The position numbers and the translations under genes are program-made. From an uncultured Flavobacterium sp. (GTDB lineage Bacteria > Bacteroidota > Bacteroidia > Flavobacteriales > Flavobacteriaceae), in the NCBI RefSeq assembly GCF_946482535.1, contig NZ_CAMLRU010000015.1, positions 1-25,276 on the forward strand: DNA of 25,276 nt, given 5' to 3'. Each line of letters opens with the position of its first letter. Within the stretch, counting starts at the first letter, position 1. The notes under the pieces are model-generated. The model was not told where the DNA came from. It saw nothing but the letters and a program-made list of their open reading frames with translations, and ran no database searches. Positions 16,260-23,927 of the stretch are shown one piece after another.

Positions 16260-16763
16260 ATGGAATTCAAAGAAGCAAAAAACAAGTTCGTTCAAACCTG
16301 GGGTGCATTAGGCTCTCAATGGGGAATCAACAAGACCATGGCGCAAATTCACGCGTTGTTGATGGTTTCTAACGAAGCGGTTTCTATGGAAGACATTATG
16401 GAAGAATTACAAATTTCTCGTGGCAATGCCAGTATGAATTTAAGAGCCTTGATGGATTGGGGCATTGTTTACAAAGAGTACAAAACCGGAGAACGCAGGG
16501 AATATTTCACCGCAGAAAAAGACTTAGACGAATTAGCCGTAAAAATCTCCAAAGAACGCAGCAAACGCGAAATTAAACCGGCATTGAAAGTATTGAAAGA
16601 AGTCTCTTCCATCGAAGCCGACGGAACTGCCGAAGAAAAGCACTTTGTAGAGCAAACGACTAAACTTTACGATTTTGTATTGAAAGCCGACAACGTTTTA
16701 GACAAGATGACCGAGTACAAAGACAATTGGTTGGCGCAGATTTTATTAAAATTTATGAAATAA
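16260..16763 (+). CDS. GbsR/MarR-type transcriptional regulator
   Basis: A 167-residue cytoplasmic DNA-binding protein. A winged helix-turn-helix covers about 25-90: KTMAQIHALLMVSNEAVSME, then the recognition region LQISRGNASMNLRALMDWG, then the wing VYKEYKTGERREYF. GNASMNLRAL is typical of the GbsR group. A helical C-terminal part (about 95-167) should make the dimer. There is no obvious ligand or Cys-sensing motif (no Cys at all), so the signal is unknown. Its palindrome-bearing promoter suggests autoregulation. The matching site at 16782-16807 suggests it also controls the three membrane-protein genes downstream, which start 56 bases after its stop. Confidence 0.88.
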   Translation: MEFKEAKNKFVQTWGALGSQWGINKTMAQIHALLMVSNEAVSMEDIMEELQISRGNASMNLRALMDWGIVYKEYKTGERREYFTAEKDLDELAVKISKERSKREIKPALKVLKEVSSIEADGTAEEKHFVEQTTKLYDFVLKADNVLDKMTEYKDNWLAQILLKFMK

Positions 16764-16779
16764 CTTTTTTTTAATTAAA

Positions 16780-16807
16780 ACTTTCATTTTTTTCTGAAAG
16801 TTTAAAA
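16780..16807 (+). promoter_or_regulatory. Palindrome TTTCA-N8-TGAAA, candidate operator 2
   Basis: AACTTTCA and TGAAAGTT are 8-bp inverted arms separated by eight bases (seven T and a C), then TTAAAA. The core TTTCA (16782-16786) and TGAAA (16795-16799) match operator 1 exactly in sequence and spacing. The site lies 13 bases before the ATG of the first membrane-protein gene. Confidence 0.65.
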
Positions 16808-16819
16808 TATATAATAATT

Positions 16820-17155
16820 ATGAAAACCTTTAAAAACATACTCTATTACACCAATTGTTTGTTTGTTGCTTTTTGCTTGATAACAGCTTTAATTTATGGC
16901 GAAAAAGCGCTTGCCTATTATTTCCTATTAGCTGTTTTTCAAGTAATTATAAGCATAATAATCACACTCACTAGTATAACTAAAGAACCCTTTTTTAAAA
17001 CAATATTTATCTATTGGCTAAGCGTTGCTATCTATTTCATCATCATTCTGCCTATAGCTACCACTTTAAAAATAGAATCTTTTGGTTTACTATTTTTCCC
17101 AATTGTAATAGCCATACATAACTGTTATCTGACTTATCTAAATAAAACTATCTAA
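16820..17155 (+). CDS. Small membrane protein (four helices), unknown function
   Basis: A 111-residue protein that I do not recognise. Four hydrophobic segments are visible, at about 7-27 (NILYYTNCLFVAFCLITALIY), 31-53, 62-84 (IFIYWLSVAIYFIIILPIATT) and 89-105. The soluble ends are very short, so it is almost entirely in the membrane. There are no conserved charged residues within the helices that would suggest a transporter or enzyme. It is the first gene after the regulator and its palindrome, and is separated from the next gene by three bases, so the two are surely co-transcribed. It is not clearly similar to the two proteins that follow. Confidence 0.65.
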   Translation: MKTFKNILYYTNCLFVAFCLITALIYGEKALAYYFLLAVFQVIISIIITLTSITKEPFFKTIFIYWLSVAIYFIIILPIATTLKIESFGLLFFPIVIAIHNCYLTYLNKTI

Positions 17156-17158
17156 TTT

Positions 17159-17503
17159 ATGAACCTCAACCTCATCGGCTACACTATTTACTTACTGATA
17201 ACCATAGTCATTATCATCAAAGTAGGCCGAATTTGTTACCAAAACGGCAATATCTATGTCGCACAACTAATTCCGGATCACATAGATTTATGCCATAAAA
17301 TCAACCAGGTATTATTGTTGGGCTATTACTTACTGAACATTGGCTACTGCGCCATGACCTTGATTTCTTGGGAAAAGATACTCAGTTTAAATCAGCTTAT
17401 TGAAGTTATTGCATTCAAGTCGGCTATCATCATTGGCACCATTGCTTTGATGCATTATCTCAACCTTTACGTTCTTACCAAATACATTCAAAAATTAATT
17501 TAA
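17159..17503 (+). CDS. Small membrane protein, paralog of the next gene
   Basis: A 114-residue integral membrane protein with hydrophobic segments at about 4-24, 50-70 and 85-108. It shares a pattern with the product of 17516-17896: IGYTIYL near the start (IGYAIYL there), GNIY (SKIY there), GYYLLNIGY in the second helix (GFYLLNLGF there), and a final helix with HYLNLY (LFLNLY there). The two are therefore tandem paralogs that have diverged strongly. The function is unknown. The gene starts three bases after the previous stop and 12 bases before the next start, inside one operon. Confidence 0.65.
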   Translation: MNLNLIGYTIYLLITIVIIIKVGRICYQNGNIYVAQLIPDHIDLCHKINQVLLLGYYLLNIGYCAMTLISWEKILSLNQLIEVIAFKSAIIIGTIALMHYLNLYVLTKYIQKLI

Positions 17504-17515
17504 ATATTCATTATC

Positions 17516-17896
17516 ATGGAAACTACAAAAATCTTAATCGGTTATGCTATCTATTTACCTGTTGCAATATTCTTAACCTATTACGTTTCTAAAACGCTTT
17601 TCAAAAACAGTAAAATATACATGCTAGACATTTTCAAAGGCCGAGAAGAAATCGCCAATGCCACCAACAAACTCTTTGAAACCGGGTTTTATTTATTGAA
17701 TCTTGGCTTTGCTTTGATGATTTTGGAGATGAATCTTTATGATGACTCTTACCAACTTTTAATTGAAAAACTGAGTTACAAAATAGGCGGATTTACCATT
17801 TATTTGGGCTTGATGTTATTTCTGAATCTGTATTTTTTCTTCAGAGGTAAAAGAAAAGCCAGAGAAAATCAAATCCAGCAAAATGTGATTGCCTAA
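17516..17896 (+). CDS. Small membrane protein, paralog of the previous gene
   Basis: A 126-residue integral membrane protein: helix 1 at about 5-25 (ILIGYAIYLPVAIFLTYYV), a charged loop (KGREEIANATNKLFE), helix 2 at about 55-72 (GFYLLNLGFALMIL), helix 3 at about 92-113 and a basic tail (RGKRKAREN). The same helix pattern and short motifs occur in the preceding protein. The charged loop with paired Glu and Lys, shared only in part, may be the functional face. It is the last gene of the operon and ends at the terminator at 17922-17950. I cannot assign a function. Confidence 0.65.
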   Translation: METTKILIGYAIYLPVAIFLTYYVSKTLFKNSKIYMLDIFKGREEIANATNKLFETGFYLLNLGFALMILEMNLYDDSYQLLIEKLSYKIGGFTIYLGLMLFLNLYFFFRGKRKARENQIQQNVIA

Positions 17897-17921
17897 ACTA
17901 AATCAATCCTTTTGAATTAAC

Positions 17922-17950
17922 AAACCGAAGACTTTACCTTCGGTTTTTTT
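17922..17950. terminator. Bidirectional terminator
   Basis: AAACCGAAG (17922-17930) and CTTCGGTTT (17938-17946) form a 9-bp stem around ACTTTAC, followed by Ts. It separates the membrane-protein operon from the convergent UbiA-like gene, whose stop codon overlaps the T-run. Confidence 0.85.
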
Positions 17951-18764
17951 ATTGAAATAAAAGCAATAAAACCCACCACAATATCGGAATACTTTCTGCC
18001 CAAAAAGAGGAATAATACTTCGATTTTTTTTCATCGGCAAACCAAAGAAAAAGCACCACGGTAGCAGCAATTCCGAGTTTTAAAATCAAAGCCGATAAGT
18101 TAAAATCATCAAAGCAAAATTCTAAACTGATAAAACCCATCAAAAACAGTAAGCCTAGTTTCTTAGTTCGGCTCACGCCTATTTGTTGCGGCACAGTCTT
18201 CAAATGCGGATCGTCATATTTCAAATCGATGATTTCAAAAATCAAAACCAACACAAAAATCAAAATATAACGCTGAACCGCTACCAAAAAAACAGCACTT
18301 GTCAACGAACTGCCGGAATCCAGTATCGGCAAAAATAAAGTCACACCAACCCAACACAAAGCCACAATGTAAATCTTTACACCTGCCCAATTCCGGGCAT
18401 TTTTCTTGTTGGGAAAGAATGGCAACGTGTAAAGCAAGGTCAGTACCAAAAAAACTATCGCAATCATTTTGGTTTTTGGAGCCAATTGGAAAAAGTAAAA
18501 TCCGCAAGCCAACAACGATAAAAAACTCAAAACCGCTATTGCTTTTAATTGCGTCCGCATTTGCAATTTTTGGGTGCGTGCCAAAGCATCGTATTTCACA
18601 AAATTATACCCAACGATTGTACCGAAAAAAGCAAACAAAGCACTGACTTCAACCGTAGTGATTTGAAACAAAAAACCCGTCATTCGCACCAAAGCATAAA
18701 CCGATAAAGCCACGTGAATACTGCTGTTGAGATAAAAATCGAGAAGTCGTTTTAAAAATAGCAT
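17949..18764 (-). CDS. UbiA-like polytopic membrane protein
   Basis: A 271-residue protein with about eight or nine membrane helices. FEIIDLKYDD (176-185) followed by KTVPQQIG resembles the second Asp-rich motif of UbiA prenyltransferases (DxxDxxxD then TxP), with Glu177 in place of the first Asp and with Asp180 and Asp184 present. At the place of the first motif (NDxxDxxxD) only NFVKYDA (Asn54, Asp59) remains. UbiA enzymes move prenyl groups onto quinone, haem or lipid acceptors. With the first motif reduced, this protein may act on an unusual substrate or may have lost catalysis. The gene stands alone on the minus strand between convergent and divergent neighbours, which give no pathway hint. 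Confidence 0.6.
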   Translation of the reverse strand: MLFLKRLLDFYLNSSIHVALSVYALVRMTGFLFQITTVEVSALFAFFGTIVGYNFVKYDALARTQKLQMRTQLKAIAVLSFLSLLACGFYFFQLAPKTKMIAIVFLVLTLLYTLPFFPNKKNARNWAGVKIYIVALCWVGVTLFLPILDSGSSLTSAVFLVAVQRYILIFVLVLIFEIIDLKYDDPHLKTVPQQIGVSRTKKLGLLFLMGFISLEFCFDDFNLSALILKLGIAATVVLFLWFADEKKSKYYSSFWAESIPILWWVLLLLFQ

Positions 18765-18862
18765 AGCTTAAAAGTAAGCAAAGTGTTAATAAGAGGTCTT
18801 TTTGGTTAAAAAATTCTCAAAATATTAGACTTTGTTTAGCACAAAATTAGAACATTAATAAT

Positions 18863-18870
18863 TACTTTTG
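18863..18870 (+). promoter_or_regulatory. Candidate -7 box of gcvP
   Basis: TACTTTTG matches TAnnTTTG in full. The nearest TTTG upstream (18831-18834) is 28 bases away, which is too far, so the -33 half is unsupported. It would give a leader of about 70 bases before the gcvP ATG. Confidence 0.4.
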
Positions 18871-18942
18871 TTGGCGTTAAAAAACAATCTTGTTTTACAA
18901 CAAAACATACACAACTAAATACACTTAGCACTTTACAATTTA

Positions 18943-21786
18943 ATGAGAACAGACGCATTTGCATTACGCCACATAGGTCCACGTGAGAGCGACCTAAACC
19001 ACATGTTCAAAACTATCGGAGTCGAATCTTTTGACCAATTAATTTACGAAACCATACCGGATGACATTCGTTTGAAAAACGATTTGAATTTGGATGCACC
19101 TATGACCGAATATGAGTATTTAACACACATTCAGGAATTGGGACAAAAGAATAAAGTATTCAAATCCTATATCGGTTTGGGTTATCACCCAACAATAGTA
19201 CCGGCAGTTATTCAAAGAAACATTTTTGAAAATCCGGGTTGGTATACCGCTTACACTCCTTATCAGGCAGAAATTGCCCAAGGTCGTTTAGAAGCGATTT
19301 TGAATTTCCAAACCATGGTGATTGAATTAACCGGAATGGAAATTGCCAATGCCTCTTTGTTAGACGAAGGAACCGCAGCAGCCGAAGCCATGACTTTGTT
19401 GTTTGATGTTCGTACCCGTGACCAAAAGAAAAACAACACCCGTAAATTCTTCGTTTCAGAAGAAATATTACCACAAACTTTATCGGTTTTACAAACCCGC
19501 TCCACACCAATCGGGGTGGAATTGGTAGTAGGCAACCACGAAACTTTTGATTTTTCTAATGAGTTCTTCGGAGCCATTTTACAATATCCGGGCAAACACG
19601 GTCAGGTAAATGATTATGCCGCCTTTATCGCTAAAGCCCAAGCAAACGAAATTAAAGTAGCCGTTGCTGCTGATATTTTATCCTTAGCCAAATTAACTTC
19701 TCCGGGAGAAATGGGCGCTGCAGTAGTAGTTGGAACAACGCAACGTTTTGGTATCCCGATGGGTTACGGCGGACCGCATGCTGCTTACTTTGCGACTAAA
19801 GAAGAATACAAACGCTCTATGCCGGGAAGAATCATCGGTGTTTCTATCGATGCTAACGGAAAACGCGCTTTGCGTATGGCTTTAGGAACTCGTGAGCAAC
19901 ATATCAAACGCGAAAAAGCAACGTCTAATATTTGTACCGCTCAAGTACTACTAGCCGTTATGGCCGGAATGTACGCGGTTTACCACGGACCAAAAGGATT
20001 AAAATACATCGCCAATAAAGTACACGCTTCGGCAGTGACTTTGGCAGATGCTTTGAATAAATTAGGTGTTTACCAAACCAACACTGCTTTCTTTGATACC
20101 ATTTCAGTAAAAGCAGATGCGGCTAAAGTAAAAGCGGTTGCCGAGAAAAACGAAGTCAACTTCTTCTACATTGATACCGAAACGATTTCAATTTCTTTAA
20201 ACGAAACGACTTCTTTAAATGATTTAAACCAAATCATCGCGATTTTTGCAGAAGCTACCGGTAAAGAAGCATTCAAGGTTTCCGAATTAAATTCAAACAA
20301 TAACTTCCCGACTTCTTTGGAAAGAACTTCAACCTTCTTGCAACACGAAGTATTCAACAACCATCATTCTGAATCTCAGTTGATGCGTTATATCAAAAAA
20401 TTAGAGCGCAAAGATTTATCGTTGAACCATTCTATGATTTCGTTGGGTTCGTGCACAATGAAACTCAATGCCGCTGCCGAAATGTTACCATTATCAATGG
20501 CCAATTGGAACAGCATTCACCCATTTGCACCTATCGAACAAGCAGAAGGCTACATCACCATGCTGAAAAAGTTAGAGCAACAATTGAATGTAGTTACCGG
20601 TTTTGCCGGAACGACTTTGCAACCCAATTCCGGTGCGCAAGGCGAATACGCCGGTTTGATGGCCATTCGTGCTTACCATTTGTCACGTGGCGATTCTCAC
20701 AGAAATGTATGTTTGATTCCTTCTTCGGCTCACGGAACCAATCCGGCTTCGGCAGCTATGGCAGGCATGCAAATTATCGTAACCAAAACCATGGAAAACG
20801 GTAATATTGATGTAGAAGATTTGAGAGCAAGAGCTATCGAACACAAAGACAACTTGTCTTGTTTGATGGTAACTTATCCTTCAACACACGGGGTTTTTGA
20901 AAGTGCGATTTGCGAAATCACCAAAATCATTCACGACAATGGCGGCTTGGTTTATATGGATGGTGCCAATATGAATGCGCAGGTTGGTTTAACCAATCCG
21001 GCTACAATTGGTGCCGATGTTTGTCACTTGAACTTACACAAAACCTTTGCTATTCCTCACGGTGGTGGTGGACCGGGTGTTGGACCAATTTGTGTCAACG
21101 AAAAACTGGTGCCGTTTTTACCTACCAATCCAATTGTAAATGTTGGTGGTGAGCAAGCGATTACTGCCATTTCTTCGGCACCTTACGGCTCGGCTTTGGT
21201 TTGTTTGATTTCTTACGGTTATATCACCATGCTAGGCGCGGAAGGTTTGAAAAAATCTACCGAACACGCCATCTTGAATGCCAATTATATGAAAGCTCGT
21301 TTAGAAGAACATTACCCAGTTTTATACTCCGGAGAAATGGGAAGAGCGGCACACGAAATGATTTTAGATTGTCGTGCTTTCAAACAAAACGGTATTGAAG
21401 TAACCGATATTGCCAAACGTTTGATGGATTACGGTTTCCATGCGCCAACAGTTTCTTTCCCGGTAGCCGGTACTTTGATGGTGGAACCAACAGAATCTGA
21501 AGATTTGGCCGAGTTAGATCGTTTTTGTGATGCTTTGATTTCGATTAGAAAAGAAATCGCTGCTGCTTCAGCAGATGACAGCAACAATGTCTTGAAAAAT
21601 GCACCGCATACTTTAGCCATGTTAACCGATGATACTTGGGTTTACCCATACACTCGTGAACAAGCGGCTTATCCGTTAGATTATATTCACGAAAACAAAT
21701 TCTGGCCAAGCGTGCGTCGTGTAGATGATGCCTATGGAGACAGAAATTTAGTTTGTTCTTGTGCGCCGATTGAAGCGTATATGTAA
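18943..21786 (+). CDS. gcvP: Glycine dehydrogenase (decarboxylating), P-protein
   Basis: A 947-residue single-chain P-protein of the glycine cleavage system. It decarboxylates glycine on PLP and passes the aminomethyl group to the lipoyl arm of GcvH. The N-terminal half starts [12 protein letters not shown], a family signature. The C-terminal half holds the PLP lysine, Lys700 in [17 protein letters not shown], preceded by the usual Asp-containing strand ([14 protein letters not shown]). SCTMKLNAA (about 505) is also typical. Length agrees with fused P-proteins (about 950), as opposed to the split gcvPA/gcvPB form. gcvT and gcvH are not next to it, as is usual in this group. I see no glycine riboswitch in the 178-base upstream gap. 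Confidence 0.97.
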   Translation: MRTDAFALRHIGPRESDLNHMFKTIGVESFDQLIYETIPDDIRLKNDLNLDAPMTEYEYLTHIQELGQKNKVFKSYIGLGYHPTIVPAVIQRNIFENPGWYTAYTPYQAEIAQGRLEAILNFQTMVIELTGMEIANASLLDEGTAAAEAMTLLFDVRTRDQKKNNTRKFFVSEEILPQTLSVLQTRSTPIGVELVVGNHETFDFSNEFFGAILQYPGKHGQVNDYAAFIAKAQANEIKVAVAADILSLAKLTSPGEMGAAVVVGTTQRFGIPMGYGGPHAAYFATKEEYKRSMPGRIIGVSIDANGKRALRMALGTREQHIKREKATSNICTAQVLLAVMAGMYAVYHGPKGLKYIANKVHASAVTLADALNKLGVYQTNTAFFDTISVKADAAKVKAVAEKNEVNFFYIDTETISISLNETTSLNDLNQIIAIFAEATGKEAFKVSELNSNNNFPTSLERTSTFLQHEVFNNHHSESQLMRYIKKLERKDLSLNHSMISLGSCTMKLNAAAEMLPLSMANWNSIHPFAPIEQAEGYITMLKKLEQQLNVVTGFAGTTLQPNSGAQGEYAGLMAIRAYHLSRGDSHRNVCLIPSSAHGTNPASAAMAGMQIIVTKTMENGNIDVEDLRARAIEHKDNLSCLMVTYPSTHGVFESAICEITKIIHDNGGLVYMDGANMNAQVGLTNPATIGADVCHLNLHKTFAIPHGGGGPGVGPICVNEKLVPFLPTNPIVNVGGEQAITAISSAPYGSALVCLISYGYITMLGAEGLKKSTEHAILNANYMKARLEEHYPVLYSGEMGRAAHEMILDCRAFKQNGIEVTDIAKRLMDYGFHAPTVSFPVAGTLMVEPTESEDLAELDRFCDALISIRKEIAAASADDSNNVLKNAPHTLAMLTDDTWVYPYTREQAAYPLDYIHENKFWPSVRRVDDAYGDRNLVCSCAPIEAYM

Positions 21787-21805
21787 ACTTTAAAATACCA
21801 ATAGA

Positions 21806-21840
21806 AAAATCCCAAATTCCAAATGTGAGTTTGGGATTTT
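21806..21840 (+). terminator. Terminator of gcvP, built on a heptad-like array
   Basis: AAAATCCCAAA and TTTGGGATTTT form an 11-bp stem around a 13-base loop. The left arm and loop read as three 7-base units (AAATCCC, AAATTCC, AAATGTG; 21807-21827). Confidence 0.8.
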
Positions 21841-21854
21841 AATTTTAGAAACAA

Positions 21855-22232
21855 ATGAACGACATTCAAAATCAAGATGACTTGTATTTACTCGTCGATG
21901 AGTTTTACAAAAAACTTCTATCCGACGAAGTCATCAGTTATATTTTTACCGATGTAGTCAAAATAAAACTCGAAGAGCATTTGCCGATATTGGTTACGTT
22001 TTGGTCGCAAGCCATTTTAGGAACCGGTGGCTACACCAAAAACCTGACCCAAATTCATTTGGATGTGAATGCCAAAGAATATCTTTCGCCCGAACTGTTT
22101 ACCATTTGGCTCAATCATTTTAACAATGCTGTTGACGAAAATTTTAAAGGAGAAAAAGCCGAACAAATCAAGACTCAAGCGCTGAGCATTGGCACGATTA
22201 TGCAGATTAAAATAAAAAATGAGAGGCTATAA
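21855..22232 (+). CDS. Truncated haemoglobin (group III-like)
   Basis: A 125-residue haem protein. It has the short 2-on-2 globin pattern: helix A/B (DLYLLVDEFYKKLLSD), a phenylalanine region (YIFTDV), HLPILVTFWSQAILG with Trp50 in helix E, a probable proximal His68 in QIHLDVNAKEYL, and LFTIWLNHF with Trp85. Spacing and the 'HLPILVTFW' and 'WLxHF' elements fit group III. Likely roles are O2 or NO binding or redox chemistry; the partner is unknown. The start at 21855 is the first ATG after the gcvP terminator. The 3' end of the gene lies inside a terminator stem-loop shared with the convergent T9SS gene. Confidence 0.82.
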   Translation: MNDIQNQDDLYLLVDEFYKKLLSDEVISYIFTDVVKIKLEEHLPILVTFWSQAILGTGGYTKNLTQIHLDVNAKEYLSPELFTIWLNHFNNAVDENFKGEKAEQIKTQALSIGTIMQIKIKNERL

Positions 22233-22245
22233 TAACCTCTCATTT
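22217..22245. terminator. Bidirectional terminator overlapping a coding end
   Basis: AAATGAGAGG (22217-22226) and CCTCTCATTT (22236-22245) form a perfect 10-bp stem. The last haemoglobin codons (Asn-Glu-Arg-Leu) and the stop TAA lie in its left arm and loop. The stop of the minus-strand gene is four bases beyond. Confidence 0.8.
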
Positions 22246-22248
22246 CTT

Positions 22249-23748
22249 TTATTTCTTGATGACTCTTTTAACAACAGCACCGGAATCATTGAACAATCGC
22301 AGCATATAAACTCCGGCTTGATAATTACTAAGATCAATGTAGCCGTTTGTAAGTTGACCGTTTAAAATCATTTGTCCCAAATGATTGAACACCTCGTAGC
22401 CCAGCAAATCTTCAGCGTTAAGCACTTGAATAAAATCAGTGGCAGGATTTGGATAAACCTGCACATTTTGAAGCGAATTCTCAGTGGAACTCAAAGTAGC
22501 ATCTACTACACAAACATTAAAGCTAGATATTGTTAAAGGAGTGGCATACTCATTAACTAGTCGCAAGTAATACTCGTTCCCAACAGTAAAGTTGGCATAC
22601 GTATAGGTTTCACCGGACCCGTTGCCATTTGCGTTTCTGCATATAACCAAACTCCCGTTACAACCTCCGTCATATACTTGAAAACCATTACTAATATCGG
22701 CTACGGCCGACAATGAAATAGTCATAGTTGAATTGGTTGCCGTAAACTTATACCAAACATCTTGTGACGGATTAGGTGAACAGGAAACTATTGAACCCAC
22801 ACCATCTAGAGTTGAACCGCTTAAGACGGCAGTGTTTGTAGAACAAGTACTGCCGGGTTGTAAAGTAATGGCGTTCGCACAATTATCGTTGGTTGGTGCA
22901 GGATAACTTTGCAAACAAATCGAGAAAGTATTTACAGAGGTCGCTATAAAAGCATTGAAAACACGGATATAATAAGTAGTCCCTATTTCAAAATTATTAT
23001 ACAGCAAACTCTCGCCCGAACCTGTATTGTTGTTCGCATTTCTACAAATGATTGTGGTACCGTTACAACTTCCGGTTCTGACTTCAAAACCGTTACTGAT
23101 TCCAGTCGTTCCAAACAAAACGATACCCATCATTTTATCGGTGGCCACAAAACGATACCAAACATCTTGAGAAGCATCGGCGGCACAAACCGGCTCTGCA
23201 TCTGTAATTGTAGCACCGGAAAAAGTGCCAACAACGGCATTACAAGATGCCGATGGTGTCAAATCAATAGCATTCGCACAACTATCGTTAGCGGGCGATG
23301 GGAAACTTTGAACACAAATAGTAAAAGTTCCTGTGCTGGTGGCAATAAAGGCATTAAAAACCCTAATAAAATAAGTGTTTCCGATAGTAAAATTATTAGC
23401 GTAAGCGCTTTCACCACTGCCCGAAACATTATTAATATTTCGACATAAAAATACCGAACCACTGCAACTGTTTTCGTAAACTTCGAAACCATTACTCACA
23501 CCAAGGGTTCCACCCAGGCTAATTAAATTCATCTTTTCGGTGGCTACAAACTGATACCAAACATCTTGAGAAGCATCGGAGGCACAGCCGGGATCGGGTG
23601 CTGAAATTGTAGCACCATTAAATGTTCCTTGTACAGAATTACAGGATGAACCCGGCTCCAAAACAATAGCATTGGCACACAAATCATTCTGAGCATAAAT
23701 TGTGACTGCGCTAAAAAAGGCAATCATCAGGAAGTAAACTTTTTTCAT
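22249..23748 (-). CDS. T9SS protein with three tandem beta modules
   Basis: A 499-residue exported protein. The signal peptide MKKVYFLMIAFFSAVTIYAQ supports the ATG at 23748; an upstream ATG at 23775 would add nine unhelpful residues. Three modules of about 133 residues follow (21-153, 154-287, 288-420). Each has NDxCANAI, then SQDVWYxFxAT, SNGFxV, a C-x-G pair, CRNxN, GSGE, a YxNFxxG strand and YxxRxxN. They resemble the pre-peptidase C-terminal type of beta-sandwich, and the paired Cys residues suggest disulfides. A T9SS sorting domain ends the protein (about 425-499, VQVYPNPATDFIQV to AGVYMLRLF). No catalytic domain is seen, so binding to a polymer or cell surface is the likely role. Confidence 0.85.
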   Translation of the reverse strand: MKKVYFLMIAFFSAVTIYAQNDLCANAIVLEPGSSCNSVQGTFNGATISAPDPGCASDASQDVWYQFVATEKMNLISLGGTLGVSNGFEVYENSCSGSVFLCRNINNVSGSGESAYANNFTIGNTYFIRVFNAFIATSTGTFTICVQSFPSPANDSCANAIDLTPSASCNAVVGTFSGATITDAEPVCAADASQDVWYRFVATDKMMGIVLFGTTGISNGFEVRTGSCNGTTIICRNANNNTGSGESLLYNNFEIGTTYYIRVFNAFIATSVNTFSICLQSYPAPTNDNCANAITLQPGSTCSTNTAVLSGSTLDGVGSIVSCSPNPSQDVWYKFTATNSTMTISLSAVADISNGFQVYDGGCNGSLVICRNANGNGSGETYTYANFTVGNEYYLRLVNEYATPLTISSFNVCVVDATLSSTENSLQNVQVYPNPATDFIQVLNAEDLLGYEVFNHLGQMILNGQLTNGYIDLSNYQAGVYMLRLFNDSGAVVKRVIKK

Positions 23749-23915
23749 TAGCTTTTTTTTACAAAAATAAAACAATTCAATTAGTAGATAAAAGGGAAAT
23801 AATTTAAATTTTGTTAAAAAAACAAGTCAAAAACAAAACGAATTCGCAAAAATTTTCAATTAATCGACAAAAGTGTTCATTATCATTTTTAAATCAATAA
23901 TTTAGTATCTCTATT

Positions 23916-23923
23916 TACCATTG
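23916..23923 (+). promoter_or_regulatory. Candidate -7 box of the FabH-like gene, near-leaderless
   Basis: TACCATTG is one mismatch from TAnnTTTG and lies five bases before the ATG, the same spacing as at 16248-16260. The surrounding bases, TTTACC(A/T)TTGACC(C/T)ATG, are nearly identical at the two genes. No TTG is seen at the -33 position. Confidence 0.45.
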
Positions 23924-23927
23924 ACCC

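Noticed and set aside
18765..18942. Glycine riboswitch before gcvP
   Set aside because: The gap is AT-rich and shows no paired aptamer-like stems or conserved G-rich cores.
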